From assembly GCA_964404035.1 (NCBI GenBank), contig CAYOIT010000044.1:1-30983 (forward strand): a stretch of 30,983 bases of DNA. The letters are read 5' to 3'. The notes beneath the pieces were generated by a model. It made no database searches. It worked only from the letters and a program-made list of their open reading frames with translations, and was not told the origin of the DNA. The position numbers and the translations under genes were made by a program. This document shows, piece after piece, positions 21,960 to 30,930 of the stretch; within the stretch, counting starts at the first letter, position 1; each line of letters begins with the position of its first letter. Source of the stretch: CAMBRF01 sp964404035. GTDB taxonomy: Bacteria > Verrucomicrobiota > Kiritimatiellia > CAIKKV01 > CAITUY01.

Positions 21960-23531
21960 TTATCTTCGCCTGACGAAGGCCAACAATGCCTGGGCTTCGC
22001 GTACGCGCAACAGCAGGATGCCCAGGGCAAATACGACCAAGCCTGCCGCCGAAGCCACACCGATCCGGATGGCGATGAGGACGGTGGCCATCCAGCGTGC
22101 CCCCTCCGCCGAGGGCGGTAACGCGTGCAGCAGGCCGGTGTGCGTCGCCCGGATGACCAGGGCCATACCCACGGCGGCGACCAGCAGTTTCAGGCCAAAC
22201 ACGAAGTTTTCGCCCAGTCGGAGATCGCCGAGTTTGGGCTTCAGCAGGAGATAGAGCACCACCACTTTCGCGGTTTTGCTGATTAACGTGGCCAGGGCAA
22301 TGCTGCGATGCTGCATGACATCCTTCAGCGCAATGACCACGCCCACGTGCAGGACCACACACACGACCCCCACGATGGCGGGGGTGAGCGTGTCCTGTGC
22401 CGAGAAGAAGAACCGCATCAGGATGATCTCCAGGGCCAGCGCCGTCAACGCGGCGGCAAAATACAACAGCGGACCGGAGGTCAGCAGGACCGAACCCATC
22501 CCGAACTTGCCGCGCTCGAAGGCCAGCTGAACGACCGGCATCCGCAACACGATCAAGGCCACGGAAATCGGGATGAAGATCAGGGCCATGGTGCGAAGCG
22601 CTCCCATGACCGCCTCGGTGGTTTTGCGGCGGTCGCCGCCGACATTGAGGTCGGAGAAGAACGGATAGATCACCACGCCTACGGCAAACGGGACGAGCAT
22701 GATCAGCGTATCCGTCAGGCTCTTGGCGTATCCCAGGCTGGAGGCGTATCCCTGGCCCATGCCGGAGGCGAAGCGGTAGTCGATCATGGTCCGTCCCTGG
22801 GCGATCAGGATGGACGCCAGGGTCGGGGGCACGAGGAAGGCGAACTTCTTCAACAGGGGATCATGCCAGTCCACCGTCAGGCGCAGCAGACCCAGCTTGG
22901 AGCGCAGCCCGAACAGCATGATCGCCAGGCAGGCGGCCATGCCGAACACCACGCCGATGGCCAGGCCCTTGATGCCCAGAAACGGACTGAGCACCACCAT
23001 GACGGCAATCACCAGGAATTTGTTGGTGGCATCCGCGAACGCCGGCAAGGCAAACCGCTTATCCGCATTATAAATCAGCGTCGCGAGGGCGAAGAGCGCC
23101 ATGAACCCGGCCGCCGGCAACATGATTCGGACGAGGGTGGTGGCGAGGGTGGCGGTCTCCTCGGAACCAAACGAAGACAATCCGCGCACCATCCAGGGTG
23201 CCAGCAGGATGCCCAGCAGGATGACCACCGCCATGACGGCGACCACGATCGCGACCACGGCGCCGGTGAAACGCCAGGCGGCGGGCTCGCCTTGCGACTC
23301 CTTGCGTTCGGTGAACAGCGGTAGAAAAGGGGCGAGCAGCTTGTGGGGGACGATCATGAACGTGAAGACGATGCTGCTGAAGGCGAACGTGTAGGCATCG
23401 GCGGCGGTGCCCGTTCCGAACTGGTGAGCGATCACCAGTTTCTGGATGAAGCCGCTCATACGTGCCAGCAACGTGAACGCGCTGATGATCAGCGCGCCCT
23501 TGAGGATGTTTTTTCCGAAGGAAGAGCTCAT
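21960..23531 (-). CDS. murJ: MurJ/MviN-like lipid-linked oligosaccharide flippase
   Basis: A 523-residue integral membrane protein of the MOP superfamily, MurJ type, with about 14 predicted membrane helices. The N-terminus (ALIISAFTLLARMSGFIQKL, then GTGTAADAYTFAF) is the family signature. It may be the lipid II flippase or, given its place between glycosyltransferase genes, a flippase for the polysaccharide repeat unit. Stop and the next start form TAAATG with no gap, so it is co-translated with the GT4 gene after it. Preceded by a short tandem-repeat spacer at 23542-23581. Confidence 0.88.
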   Translation of the reverse strand: MSSSFGKNILKGALIISAFTLLARMSGFIQKLVIAHQFGTGTAADAYTFAFSSIVFTFMIVPHKLLAPFLPLFTERKESQGEPAAWRFTGAVVAIVVAVMAVVILLGILLAPWMVRGLSSFGSEETATLATTLVRIMLPAAGFMALFALATLIYNADKRFALPAFADATNKFLVIAVMVVLSPFLGIKGLAIGVVFGMAACLAIMLFGLRSKLGLLRLTVDWHDPLLKKFAFLVPPTLASILIAQGRTMIDYRFASGMGQGYASSLGYAKSLTDTLIMLVPFAVGVVIYPFFSDLNVGGDRRKTTEAVMGALRTMALIFIPISVALIVLRMPVVQLAFERGKFGMGSVLLTSGPLLYFAAALTALALEIILMRFFFSAQDTLTPAIVGVVCVVLHVGVVIALKDVMQHRSIALATLISKTAKVVVLYLLLKPKLGDLRLGENFVFGLKLLVAAVGMALVIRATHTGLLHALPPSAEGARWMATVLIAIRIGVASAAGLVVFALGILLLRVREAQALLAFVRRR

Positions 23532-23541
23532 GTTAAGAGAA

Positions 23542-23581
23542 GTCAGTGGTCAGTAGTCAGTTGTCAGTGGTCGGTCGTCAG
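23542..23581. repeat. Degenerate short tandem repeat (GTCAGTG/GTCAGTA/GTCAGTT)
   Basis: Units of GTCAGTGGTC or GTCAGTT type recur every 7-8 nt through the 75-nt gap between murJ and the fused GT gene. This is a familiar low-complexity intergenic string in many genomes. It does not encode anything on either strand that I trust. Confidence 0.65.
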
Positions 23582-23606
23582 AATACAATCAGTCCGTCTT
23601 CACGTT

Positions 23607-26024
23607 TTACATTTGCCTGAACCGTTCTGCCAGGGGAGCGACATTCCGGGCGATATCGAATCGCTCCGCGACGACGGCTTTGCCCAAAACGCTAATTGTC
23701 CGACACAATGGCTCGTTTTTCAATAACTCTTCGATTGCCGCGGCCAACGCCCGGGCCTCGCCCGGCGGCGCCAACAGGCCGGTCCGCCCCGGCTCGATCA
23801 CTTCCGGAATCCCGGCGACGGGGGTGGTCACCACGGGTACGCCCGCGGCCAGGGCCTCCAGGATGACGTTGGGCAGGCTGTCCCGGTCCCCGTCGGGGGC
23901 GATCACGCAGGGAAGCGCGAACACGGTGGCCTTCCCGAGCAACACGCTCACTTCCTCCTGCGAACACTCACCCCGAAGGGTCACGAGGTCGGACAGGCCC
24001 AACCGGGCGATGGCGTCCTGCAGCGGGCGACGCTCCGGCCCTTCGCCGGCAATGAGACACCGGAAGGCCACACCCCGATCGCGCAAAAGGCCGCAGGCCG
24101 CGATCAGAACTCCGAAGCCCTTCTTGGGTTGCAGTCGACCGACGGCGAGAACGAGAAGGGGAGCGGTTTGTCCTGCCTCCCTCTCGAAGGGGGCCTTCGG
24201 CAGTCCGTGGTAAAGGAGTTGAACCTTGGCCGCCAGTACCGGGCCGATCTTTCCGGCCAGCTCCCCGACGCCATAGCGGGTACACACGGTCACGAACTGC
24301 GCCGCCTTGACTTTTCGCGCCAGCACGGCGGCCGGTTGGAGGTAGATGTCGGCCGCGTGGGCGCTGAAACTGAAGCGGGTTCCCATCAGCTCGGCCATCA
24401 TCCGGGCCACGTCCGTGGGCATGAAGGCAAAATGAGCGTGAACATGCGTCGCGCCCCAGCCGGCCGCGCGTCGCGCAAAGAAAGCGGCCACCGGCAGATT
24501 CCTGAGGCACTTCAGTCGATCGATCGGCCCGCCACCGGAGGCGGTCGCGGCCAGCCCGAGGGCGCGGAACAGGCGAAGGGGATGGCGGCACAGAAAGTAG
24601 CCCTGCGCCGCCATGACACGGAGAGACAGGAGTGAGGGCCGATAGCAGACGGAGGGCGTCAGGGCTACGGTATCGGCCGGCTGGGGACCGCCGGCGGGGT
24701 GCCGCAGCGAGAAAAGCATCAGTTCGACACCCTGCCGTTGGAGTTCCAGGATCTCCCTCAGAATGAAGGTCTCCGTCAGCGAAGGAAACGTTCCGAGCAC
24801 GTAGGCGATTCTCGCAACGGGGCCCTTGGGTTTCGAAGGGCAGGACCGCGTGGCCTCCTCATAGACGGCTTCCGTCGCCGCCGCCGTGGCGGCCCACGAG
24901 AAGTTCCGGGCGTGGGCGAGCCCTTTGGATCTCAACTCATTCCGCAAGGCCGGGTTGGTCAGAATCGATTCCATGGCGGCGGCCATGCGCTCCGGACTCA
25001 GCGGGTCGGTGATCACCGCTGCTGTTCCGGCGATCTCGGGAAGGGCGCCGCGATCCGAGATGACCACGGGGGTGCCGCAGGCCATGGCTTCCAGAGGCGG
25101 CAGGCCGAAGCCTTCGTAGAGCGAGGGAAAGACAAAGAGATCCGCCATGTTGTAGAGCAGGGGCAGTTCCTCGGGCGGCACGAACCCGGTCAGGATCACC
25201 GAATCCTCCAGGCCGAGTTGGCGAATGGAACGCTTGACGGCGGCGTGATCCCACGAGGGTGTCCCGGCGATGACCAATTGGTGCGGGAGGGCCGAATGAC
25301 GCCGCAGCCGTTGATAGGACTCGATCAGGCGGGGCAGGTTCTTTTTGGGCTCAAGTCCGCCGACAAACAGGATGAAGTGTGCGGGCAACCTGTGCTTGCG
25401 ACGGAGCCGCTCGCCGGCGGCCTCGTCCTGCAGGACCCGGAATTCCGCGCCGATGCCCAGCGGAATGACGCGGGTTTTGTCTGCTGCTGCGGGGAAGAAA
25501 CGCAACAGGTCGTTGCGGGTCGTCTGCGAGGGCACGATGATCCTGGTCGCTTTGCGGACGGACAGGGGAACCAGCAGGCGGTAATGCCAGCGGTTGCTGC
25601 GGGTACACAACCCGGGATGCGACAGCGCGATCAGATCGTAGAGCGTGATGACCACCGGAACGGAGGACAGCAGGGGGGCAATGTAGCCGGGAGCATGGAG
25701 AAGATCAAAGTGTCCGTGTTTCAGGAGCGGAGGCAGCGCGAGTTGCTCCCACAGGATGCGGAGGGGGCGGAAGCGGACGGGCCAGCGGGTCGAGGTGATT
25801 GTAGGCGTACGGCGGGCACTACGTTGCCCGCCGATGTCGGGCGGCATTCCGCCTTCGTCGGGCTCCGGCGTGACAAGAGCGCCCGACCTACCCGTCGCGC
25901 TCCCCGTGAAGAGCGTGTACTCATTCTTCCCGGAATCGGCCAGAGCCTGGACCAGATTGTGGATCGAACCCTCCACACCGGAGTGGCGGCGGCCGAGGAG
26001 CATACCATCAATGGCTACGCGCAT
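23607..26024 (-). CDS. Two GT4 glycosyltransferases fused in one polypeptide
   Basis: An 805-residue protein made of two complete GT-B domains. The first (1 to about 395) starts MRVAIDGMLLGRRHSGVEGS and has the E-x7-E motif in SLYEGFGLPPLEAMACGTPV. The second begins near residue 404 (ARIAYVLGTFPSLTETFIL) and has SLPNVILEALAAGVPVVTTP; its first acidic motif residue is D, not E. The linker EEATRSCPSKPKGP has no methionine, so a hidden internal start is unlikely. Residues about 45-73 come from a palindromic repeat. A natural fusion, or a lost stop between two genes, are both possible. It would add two successive sugars in the cytoplasm. The gene overlaps the next upstream GT gene by 10 nt. Confidence 0.86.
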   Translation of the reverse strand: MRVAIDGMLLGRRHSGVEGSIHNLVQALADSGKNEYTLFTGSATGRSGALVTPEPDEGGMPPDIGGQRSARRTPTITSTRWPVRFRPLRILWEQLALPPLLKHGHFDLLHAPGYIAPLLSSVPVVITLYDLIALSHPGLCTRSNRWHYRLLVPLSVRKATRIIVPSQTTRNDLLRFFPAAADKTRVIPLGIGAEFRVLQDEAAGERLRRKHRLPAHFILFVGGLEPKKNLPRLIESYQRLRRHSALPHQLVIAGTPSWDHAAVKRSIRQLGLEDSVILTGFVPPEELPLLYNMADLFVFPSLYEGFGLPPLEAMACGTPVVISDRGALPEIAGTAAVITDPLSPERMAAAMESILTNPALRNELRSKGLAHARNFSWAATAAATEAVYEEATRSCPSKPKGPVARIAYVLGTFPSLTETFILREILELQRQGVELMLFSLRHPAGGPQPADTVALTPSVCYRPSLLSLRVMAAQGYFLCRHPLRLFRALGLAATASGGGPIDRLKCLRNLPVAAFFARRAAGWGATHVHAHFAFMPTDVARMMAELMGTRFSFSAHAADIYLQPAAVLARKVKAAQFVTVCTRYGVGELAGKIGPVLAAKVQLLYHGLPKAPFEREAGQTAPLLVLAVGRLQPKKGFGVLIAACGLLRDRGVAFRCLIAGEGPERRPLQDAIARLGLSDLVTLRGECSQEEVSVLLGKATVFALPCVIAPDGDRDSLPNVILEALAAGVPVVTTPVAGIPEVIEPGRTGLLAPPGEARALAAAIEELLKNEPLCRTISVLGKAVVAERFDIARNVAPLAERFRQM
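25807..25891 (+). repeat. Palindromic element copy 4 (A plus a rearranged B-like part), in frame inside the fused GT gene
   Basis: Module A (25807-25833) is identical to copy 1. After a GCCGATG link like that of module B comes a GGCGG-CATT-CCGCC hairpin and then GTCGGGC ... GCCCGAC arms ending in CCTAC, the same terminal string as module B. The whole 85-nt unit is open in the gene frame and encodes about 29 residues, including EPDEGGMPPDIGGQRSARRT. Confidence 0.82.
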
Positions 26025-27163
26025 GGGGCCGCTCCGTCTGCTAGGAGCCGCTCATAGACGGCCTCGATCTCGCTTACCGTGTGCCGGATGTTGAAATCCT
26101 GTTCCACCCGCCGGCGGGCGTTGTCACCGATCCGCCTGGCCTGTGCCGGATCACGGATCAGGCTGAGCACCGCGTCCGCCAGATCGTTCGACCCATCGCT
26201 GGCGGCCAGGAGCCCGTCGATCCCGTGGCGGATAATTTCGGAAGGCCCGCAGGCATTCACGGCCACCACCGGTTTCCCCATGGCCATGGCTTCCAGGATG
26301 ACGCGCCCGAGCGGCTCACGCGTGGCCGGGTGAACGAGGACATCGAAGGACTCCAGCAGACGGGCGACATCGGGTTGATAGCCGGTAAAAAGGATGCGGT
26401 CACGCAGGCCGAGTTCGGCCGCGCGGGCTTCCAGGTGCGCCCGGTATCCGGGATGATCGTGAAACAGGTCACCGCCAGCCACCACAAAGCGGGCCTCGGG
26501 CACGACGGTGGCCAGCCGGGCGGCCGCTTCGAGGAAGGCGATATGGTTCTTCCATGGCACCATCTGGCCGATCATGCCGACGTGGAACAGGGTTCCAGCC
26601 TGTTTCCCTGCCAGGCAGAGTGGCGCAAATGCCGCCGGATCGATGCCGTGGCGAATGGTGAGCAACTTCTCCGGGTCACGTGTACAGGGCGCGATCTGCC
26701 GGCGGACGCAATCGGAGATCGCGATCACGGCCGTGGCGTGGCGTCCCAGCCACCCGCCCAGCATCCCGAGCGGCACCAGATCGCGCGTGTGCCAGAGGCA
26801 GGGGACGCCGCCGCGTCGGGCCGCGGTGCCCGCGTAAAGCTGGGCGGTATTGCTGTTGGCGTGGACCAGTGCGATCCGTTCCCGGCGAATGAGTTGAGTC
26901 AATTGGCCCGAAACAGCCGCGACATTGGCTAAGGCGTCGGCCAGGCGGAAGGGGTTGAAGGTCTTGCGGAGCCGGCGCAGGGGCAGGGGATGGCAGGGGA
27001 TGCCAAGCGCCTGGAGTCGCTCCGTAAGCTCCCCGTCGGGAGGCAGCGCCACCACCGGCTCAAACCGGTTCCGGTCGAGATGGCGGAGCAGCTCCAGCAG
27101 ACTTTGCTCCGCACCGCTGAGGCGGGAGACATGGTTGACGTATAGAATGCGCTGGGGAGGCAT
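26015..27163 (-). CDS. GT4-family glycosyltransferase
   Basis: A 382-residue GT-B enzyme. LYVNHVSRLSGAEQSLLELL is the N-terminal glycine-loop region, ALVHANSNTAQLYAGTAARR the second strand block, GMIGQMVPWKNHIAFLEAAA the start of the donor domain and HPATREPLGRVILEAMAMGK the E-x7-E motif. Start ATG 27163. It has no palindromic insert. First glycosyltransferase of the cluster in reading order and overlapping the double GT gene by 10 nt, so they form one operon. Sugar specificity unknown. Confidence 0.9.
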   Translation of the reverse strand: MPPQRILYVNHVSRLSGAEQSLLELLRHLDRNRFEPVVALPPDGELTERLQALGIPCHPLPLRRLRKTFNPFRLADALANVAAVSGQLTQLIRRERIALVHANSNTAQLYAGTAARRGGVPCLWHTRDLVPLGMLGGWLGRHATAVIAISDCVRRQIAPCTRDPEKLLTIRHGIDPAAFAPLCLAGKQAGTLFHVGMIGQMVPWKNHIAFLEAAARLATVVPEARFVVAGGDLFHDHPGYRAHLEARAAELGLRDRILFTGYQPDVARLLESFDVLVHPATREPLGRVILEAMAMGKPVVAVNACGPSEIIRHGIDGLLAASDGSNDLADAVLSLIRDPAQARRIGDNARRRVEQDFNIRHTVSEIEAVYERLLADGAAPCA

Positions 27164-27270
27164 GGGTGTCAGGTGTCACTTCCTCAATGTGTTAGCCTGA
27201 AACACGATACGACCGTTTGCCGATCAACACAAGACTGGGGAATGGGTTAGGTGGGCGATCACTCGCAATC

Positions 27271-27328
27271 CAAGTAGGCCGGGCGCTACGTCGCCCGGCA
27301 TCGGCGGGCAGCGTAGTGCCCGCCGTAC
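27271..27328 (-). repeat. Palindromic element copy 5 (A+B), intergenic
   Basis: The composite in inverted orientation: module B at 27271-27306 (identical to copies 1 and 2) joined to module A at 27302-27328 (same spacer GCGTAG as copy 3). It lies in the 229-nt gap between the large secreted protein gene and the first glycosyltransferase gene. Confidence 0.88.
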
Positions 27329-27344
27329 TGAATCCAATCGATCA

Positions 27345-27368
27345 GACGCCGGTAGGGACACCGGCGTC
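27345..27368. terminator. Hairpin after the large secreted protein gene
   Basis: Perfect 8-bp arms GACGCCGG/CCGGCGTC with an 8-nt loop, 24 nt downstream of the stop of the minus-strand gene ending at 27393. There is no T-tract, so it may be a stem-loop transcript end or another short intergenic repeat. Confidence 0.4.
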
Positions 27369-27392
27369 CACCTTTCCGAACGTGCTTGCCCT

Positions 27393-30300
27393 TCACGGTG
27401 CGGCGGGGGCGCCGAATTCGAACCAGCCCCACAGGTGCGGGGTCAGCTCGGCTTCGCTGGGAATATCCGAGACCAAACCGGTGGCTTTGTTGCGCCAGTA
27501 GACGCGTTGCACGGTTTCGATGCCGCTGCCGCGGAGGACGCCCACATCGCCGCGAAGTTTCAGCCCGGGCTTGGGGTCCAGGCCCAGCACGCTTAGCGGA
27601 AGGGAGAACTCGAAATCACCGCCGGGATTGGGGACCACCGTCTTGTCGTTCGAGGTCTTGCCCTGCGCGAACACGATCTCGGCAGTCACGTCTCGGACGT
27701 CATCGAACGCCACGGTGCGCAAGGGGGAACTGAAGGGGATTGGGTCGCCCGTCTGACCGGGAACCACGGGGCGATACAGCACGGCCACGGGTTGGGTCGC
27801 CCCGGTTTTGGACGAGGGGGTCTTCACGAGGGAGATGAGCAACCGCAGGTCGCCCGCGACGGGCGCGCGGCGTTTCGGATCCGCCGCCGGGTCGGTCCCG
27901 AGCATGAGATCCAGGGCGCCGCCGGTCTTGAACAGGTTTTGCAGCGAGTTGCCCGCATTGTCGAGCGTTCGGGGTTCGCCGGTCCGGAAGGCGCCGTAAA
28001 GCCGGTCGCCGGCGACCGCGAAAACCGCCTTCGTCGGCAGGGCGCGCCGGCCCCAATCTCCCACCGGTTTCTGTCGCACGTCGATGACCGCCCACGCGTT
28101 GGTGGGCCAGTCCTCCAGTTCGCCATCCACCAGGGGCGCGGTCTCCCGGAGCGAAACGGTCAGGGTGTCCGGGGTCTTGAGTTCCGCCTGGCGGCGCAGT
28201 TCTTCCGCGACCTGCCAGGCCCGGGCCTGCGTGAGCATGTCCAGCGTGACCTCCACGTTCTGCGGAGGCAGGCGATGGAGCGTATCGAGCCCGTCGACCC
28301 GGATGAGGGCGGGATAATTGCTGATGAGGTAGACCTTGCCGTCCCGGGTCCGGGTGATCGAGGGCCAGAAGCTCTCTTCGCCGTTGGTCAGGTCGGAGAC
28401 CGACATGTCCCGCACGGCCGCGGGCCGCATGGACCAGCTTGAGTCGCGCGTGCGGCCGTCCACGAACAGCGTGGCCACGAACAGGCCGTCGGCGGTGAGC
28501 AGGTAGATGGAGCCCTTGTTGCCGTTGATGGCCCACAGGACGAGATCCTCGCGATCGAGCGAGAAGGCCGGCCCGATGACCCGGGTGGTGCCGATCAGTT
28601 CGCCGGGGAATTCGGGCATGGGGGCGATGTGGGAGGCGTGCAGACCCGGCCAGGCGCTGGGATAGGACCACTTGGACTGGCCCGCGAATGCGCCGCCGAC
28701 CGACTGGGGCGCGAACGGCTTGGGCGCCGTGGTCAGCACGGTCCAGCCATTCGGCGCCGGAAGGGCCTGGCCTCCGCCCGAGGAGGTGGGGCGCTGGGTC
28801 TGGGGGCAGAGCACCTCGGATTTCGTCAGGTCGTAAACGGGAACGCCGTCCTTGGTGAAACTCTGCGGCGCATAGCGTACCGCCTCGGCGGTGACGAAGG
28901 AAAGATCCGGCCCGAGCATGATGCCGGAGGTGCTGGGCGACAGGGCGAACTGCACCTCCGCGGGTTGACCGATGCCGTCGCCGTTCAGGTCCGACCACAC
29001 GTAGATAAACCCATTGAGTTTCACGGGTTTGGACGGATCGCGTTTGTGCTTGTCGTCCCAGGGGACGCGATCGAGGAGCGGCTCGGTCTTGAGCCAGTCC
29101 CACATCGACGCATCGCCGAACGAACTGGCCGGTATGGCGAGGCCGTTCCGCTCCCGCCATAGACTGGCCAGCCGTGAGCCACCGGTGGGGCTGCCGAGGA
29201 AGGCGTCGGTGAAATACTTGTGCCGTTTCAGGTAGAGAGGGGTATCAGGCGGGCCGCCGGCGTTATGTTTGCGGGGCAGTGTGAAATCCTTTTTGCCCGG
29301 CCGCCAGTGGAGGGTGATGAGCCGGCTTTCGCCTGTCTTCCAGTCGAGCTTGAACGTCATGCCGTTGAGGTAGAACAACGTCTTGTCCTCGGGATCGAGC
29401 ACGCCGCCGCCGCCATAGGCGGGAGGACCATAGAACGCGCTCACCAGCTTGCCCTCTGGCGTCCAGACGCTCACCCGCTTGGGCGCATGGTCATTTTCCG
29501 CCACCCACAGCCGTCCGCGGTCATCGATGGCGATGCCTTTCGGATGGTGCATGAGGGTCGGGTCATAGGGGCCCGCCTTGGGGACCCCGGCCTTGCCGAT
29601 GGTGCGGAGCAGGCGGCTCTGTGTGCCGGTCAGCGCAAACACCTTTACCTGGTTGCACTCGCCGCCGTCGCTGACATAGAGGTTCCCGGCGGAATCGAGG
29701 GCGAGCTGCTGCGGGTCCTCGAGCCCTTCCGTCACGATGACCTCCGGCGTGGGCAGGAGGGTTTCCGTCTTGCACTGTTCTTTCGGGGGCAGGGTCACGC
29801 GGACGATGCGGTTGCTGCTGACGACGAGCAACCGGCCCTGGGGATCGAACACCAGGCCGCGCGGGACGGGGAGTGCCGCCGTGCCGAGCACGTTCGAGTG
29901 TGCCGCATCGATGAGCAGCAGGGCCTCCATTTTGGTCAGCGTGACCACCACGAGTCCGTTCCAGGCCGCCACTCCGCCGATCCCGACGCGGTTCGTATCG
30001 GGGAACTTCCAGGTGGGGACGAGGACGGCCGGGTCTTCGCCTGAACCCATGCGGGTGTCGCGCGGGGCGGGGAGCTTCTGGGTGTCATTCACCAGCTTGT
30101 GCAGACGGATTTCGGCCTGGTTATTGTTGTATTTGTCCCCTTTCCAGGAGGAGGCCACGTAAGCATAGACCCCGGTGACAGGTTCGGGTCCCATATCGCG
30201 GCCGATTTCCTCGGCACCGGTCCAGACGCCGCCGACCCACATCTGGCCGTGGAGTTTGCGGCCCTCGAGATCGATCCAGGCCAGGCCGCTACCCCCCTCG

Positions 30301-30884
30301 GCCACGTAGCTGCCGATCAGGATCTGCGCGGGGGAAGCGCTATCGCCTTCGCGGACCGGCGCGGCGCCCGCCGGGATGAAGCACAGGGTCCCGGGCGGGG
30401 TGTGATTCGTGAGCCACTGGCTCTTGGTCGAGGCGGTGCGCCAGGGCGGGAGACCGGGGTTGTAGACGGAAAATTCGTAACGCAGGTCAATGGCCTTGCG
30501 GAAAAGGCCCCGGACGGTATAGCGCCCCGGGAGCACCGCCTTGCCTGGAACATGATAGACGCCATGCGATGCGGCCTCGGCATCCCGGCCGAGATCGTCC
30601 AGGCCGTCCCAGAATACGGTGTTTGTGCCGGCCGGGAAGGGCGTCTCGCTCACCAGGTTTCGCACGCGGATGCCGTCTGCATCCTCGATCACCAGGGTCA
30701 CCAGGCCCGATTCCCCCAAAGTGAAGGGGATGGGGATGGGAGGATGGCTCGGGACGGCCACCTCGACGGCCGGAACGGCGGTTTGGGCCAGGCAAGGCAG
30801 ACTCAGGCCATCCGCCACGACCAGAAAGACCAGAATAATGCCGAAGATTCCGCTGATTCGCCGGGTTATCTTGCGATTTGTCAT
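27393..30884 (-). CDS. Large secreted protein with NHL/beta-propeller-like repeats and a CBM9-like C-terminus
   Basis: An 1163-residue exported protein. Residues 1-34 are a signal peptide (ISGIFGIILVFLVVADGLSL core, then PCLAQ). The next 120 residues resemble a FlgD-like Ig fold (VTLVIEDADGIRVRNLV, FWDGLDDLGRD). The middle has NHL-like propeller strands such as PQQLALDSAGNLYVSDGG and HHPKGIAIDDRGRLWVAEND, and WSDLNGDGIGQPAEVQF, an EF-hand-like calcium-binding turn. The last 240 residues (ETAPLVDGELEDWPTNAWAV) look like a CBM9/DOMON-type sugar-binding domain. AAGGAAAGG lies before ATG 30884. No sortase, PEP-CTERM or membrane anchor is seen. Its function is unknown; binding or processing of extracellular glycan is a guess from the domains. 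Confidence 0.75.
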   Translation of the reverse strand: MTNRKITRRISGIFGIILVFLVVADGLSLPCLAQTAVPAVEVAVPSHPPIPIPFTLGESGLVTLVIEDADGIRVRNLVSETPFPAGTNTVFWDGLDDLGRDAEAASHGVYHVPGKAVLPGRYTVRGLFRKAIDLRYEFSVYNPGLPPWRTASTKSQWLTNHTPPGTLCFIPAGAAPVREGDSASPAQILIGSYVAEGGSGLAWIDLEGRKLHGQMWVGGVWTGAEEIGRDMGPEPVTGVYAYVASSWKGDKYNNNQAEIRLHKLVNDTQKLPAPRDTRMGSGEDPAVLVPTWKFPDTNRVGIGGVAAWNGLVVVTLTKMEALLLIDAAHSNVLGTAALPVPRGLVFDPQGRLLVVSSNRIVRVTLPPKEQCKTETLLPTPEVIVTEGLEDPQQLALDSAGNLYVSDGGECNQVKVFALTGTQSRLLRTIGKAGVPKAGPYDPTLMHHPKGIAIDDRGRLWVAENDHAPKRVSVWTPEGKLVSAFYGPPAYGGGGVLDPEDKTLFYLNGMTFKLDWKTGESRLITLHWRPGKKDFTLPRKHNAGGPPDTPLYLKRHKYFTDAFLGSPTGGSRLASLWRERNGLAIPASSFGDASMWDWLKTEPLLDRVPWDDKHKRDPSKPVKLNGFIYVWSDLNGDGIGQPAEVQFALSPSTSGIMLGPDLSFVTAEAVRYAPQSFTKDGVPVYDLTKSEVLCPQTQRPTSSGGGQALPAPNGWTVLTTAPKPFAPQSVGGAFAGQSKWSYPSAWPGLHASHIAPMPEFPGELIGTTRVIGPAFSLDREDLVLWAINGNKGSIYLLTADGLFVATLFVDGRTRDSSWSMRPAAVRDMSVSDLTNGEESFWPSITRTRDGKVYLISNYPALIRVDGLDTLHRLPPQNVEVTLDMLTQARAWQVAEELRRQAELKTPDTLTVSLRETAPLVDGELEDWPTNAWAVIDVRQKPVGDWGRRALPTKAVFAVAGDRLYGAFRTGEPRTLDNAGNSLQNLFKTGGALDLMLGTDPAADPKRRAPVAGDLRLLISLVKTPSSKTGATQPVAVLYRPVVPGQTGDPIPFSSPLRTVAFDDVRDVTAEIVFAQGKTSNDKTVVPNPGGDFEFSLPLSVLGLDPKPGLKLRGDVGVLRGSGIETVQRVYWRNKATGLVSDIPSEAELTPHLWGWFEFGAPAAP

Positions 30885-30930
30885 GTTCGCTTTACCTTTC
30901 CTTGAGGACCGGTTGGTCCCAACTGCTTTG

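Noticed and set aside
23343..23726. Plus-strand frame with repeated SVVSCQWSVV-like residues
   Set aside because: It is the translation of the GTCAGTG tandem repeat and of the antisense of neighbouring genes.
18743..30884. Exosortase/PEP-CTERM type exopolysaccharide system
   Set aside because: No PEP-CTERM tail in the secreted proteins and no exosortase gene in the window.
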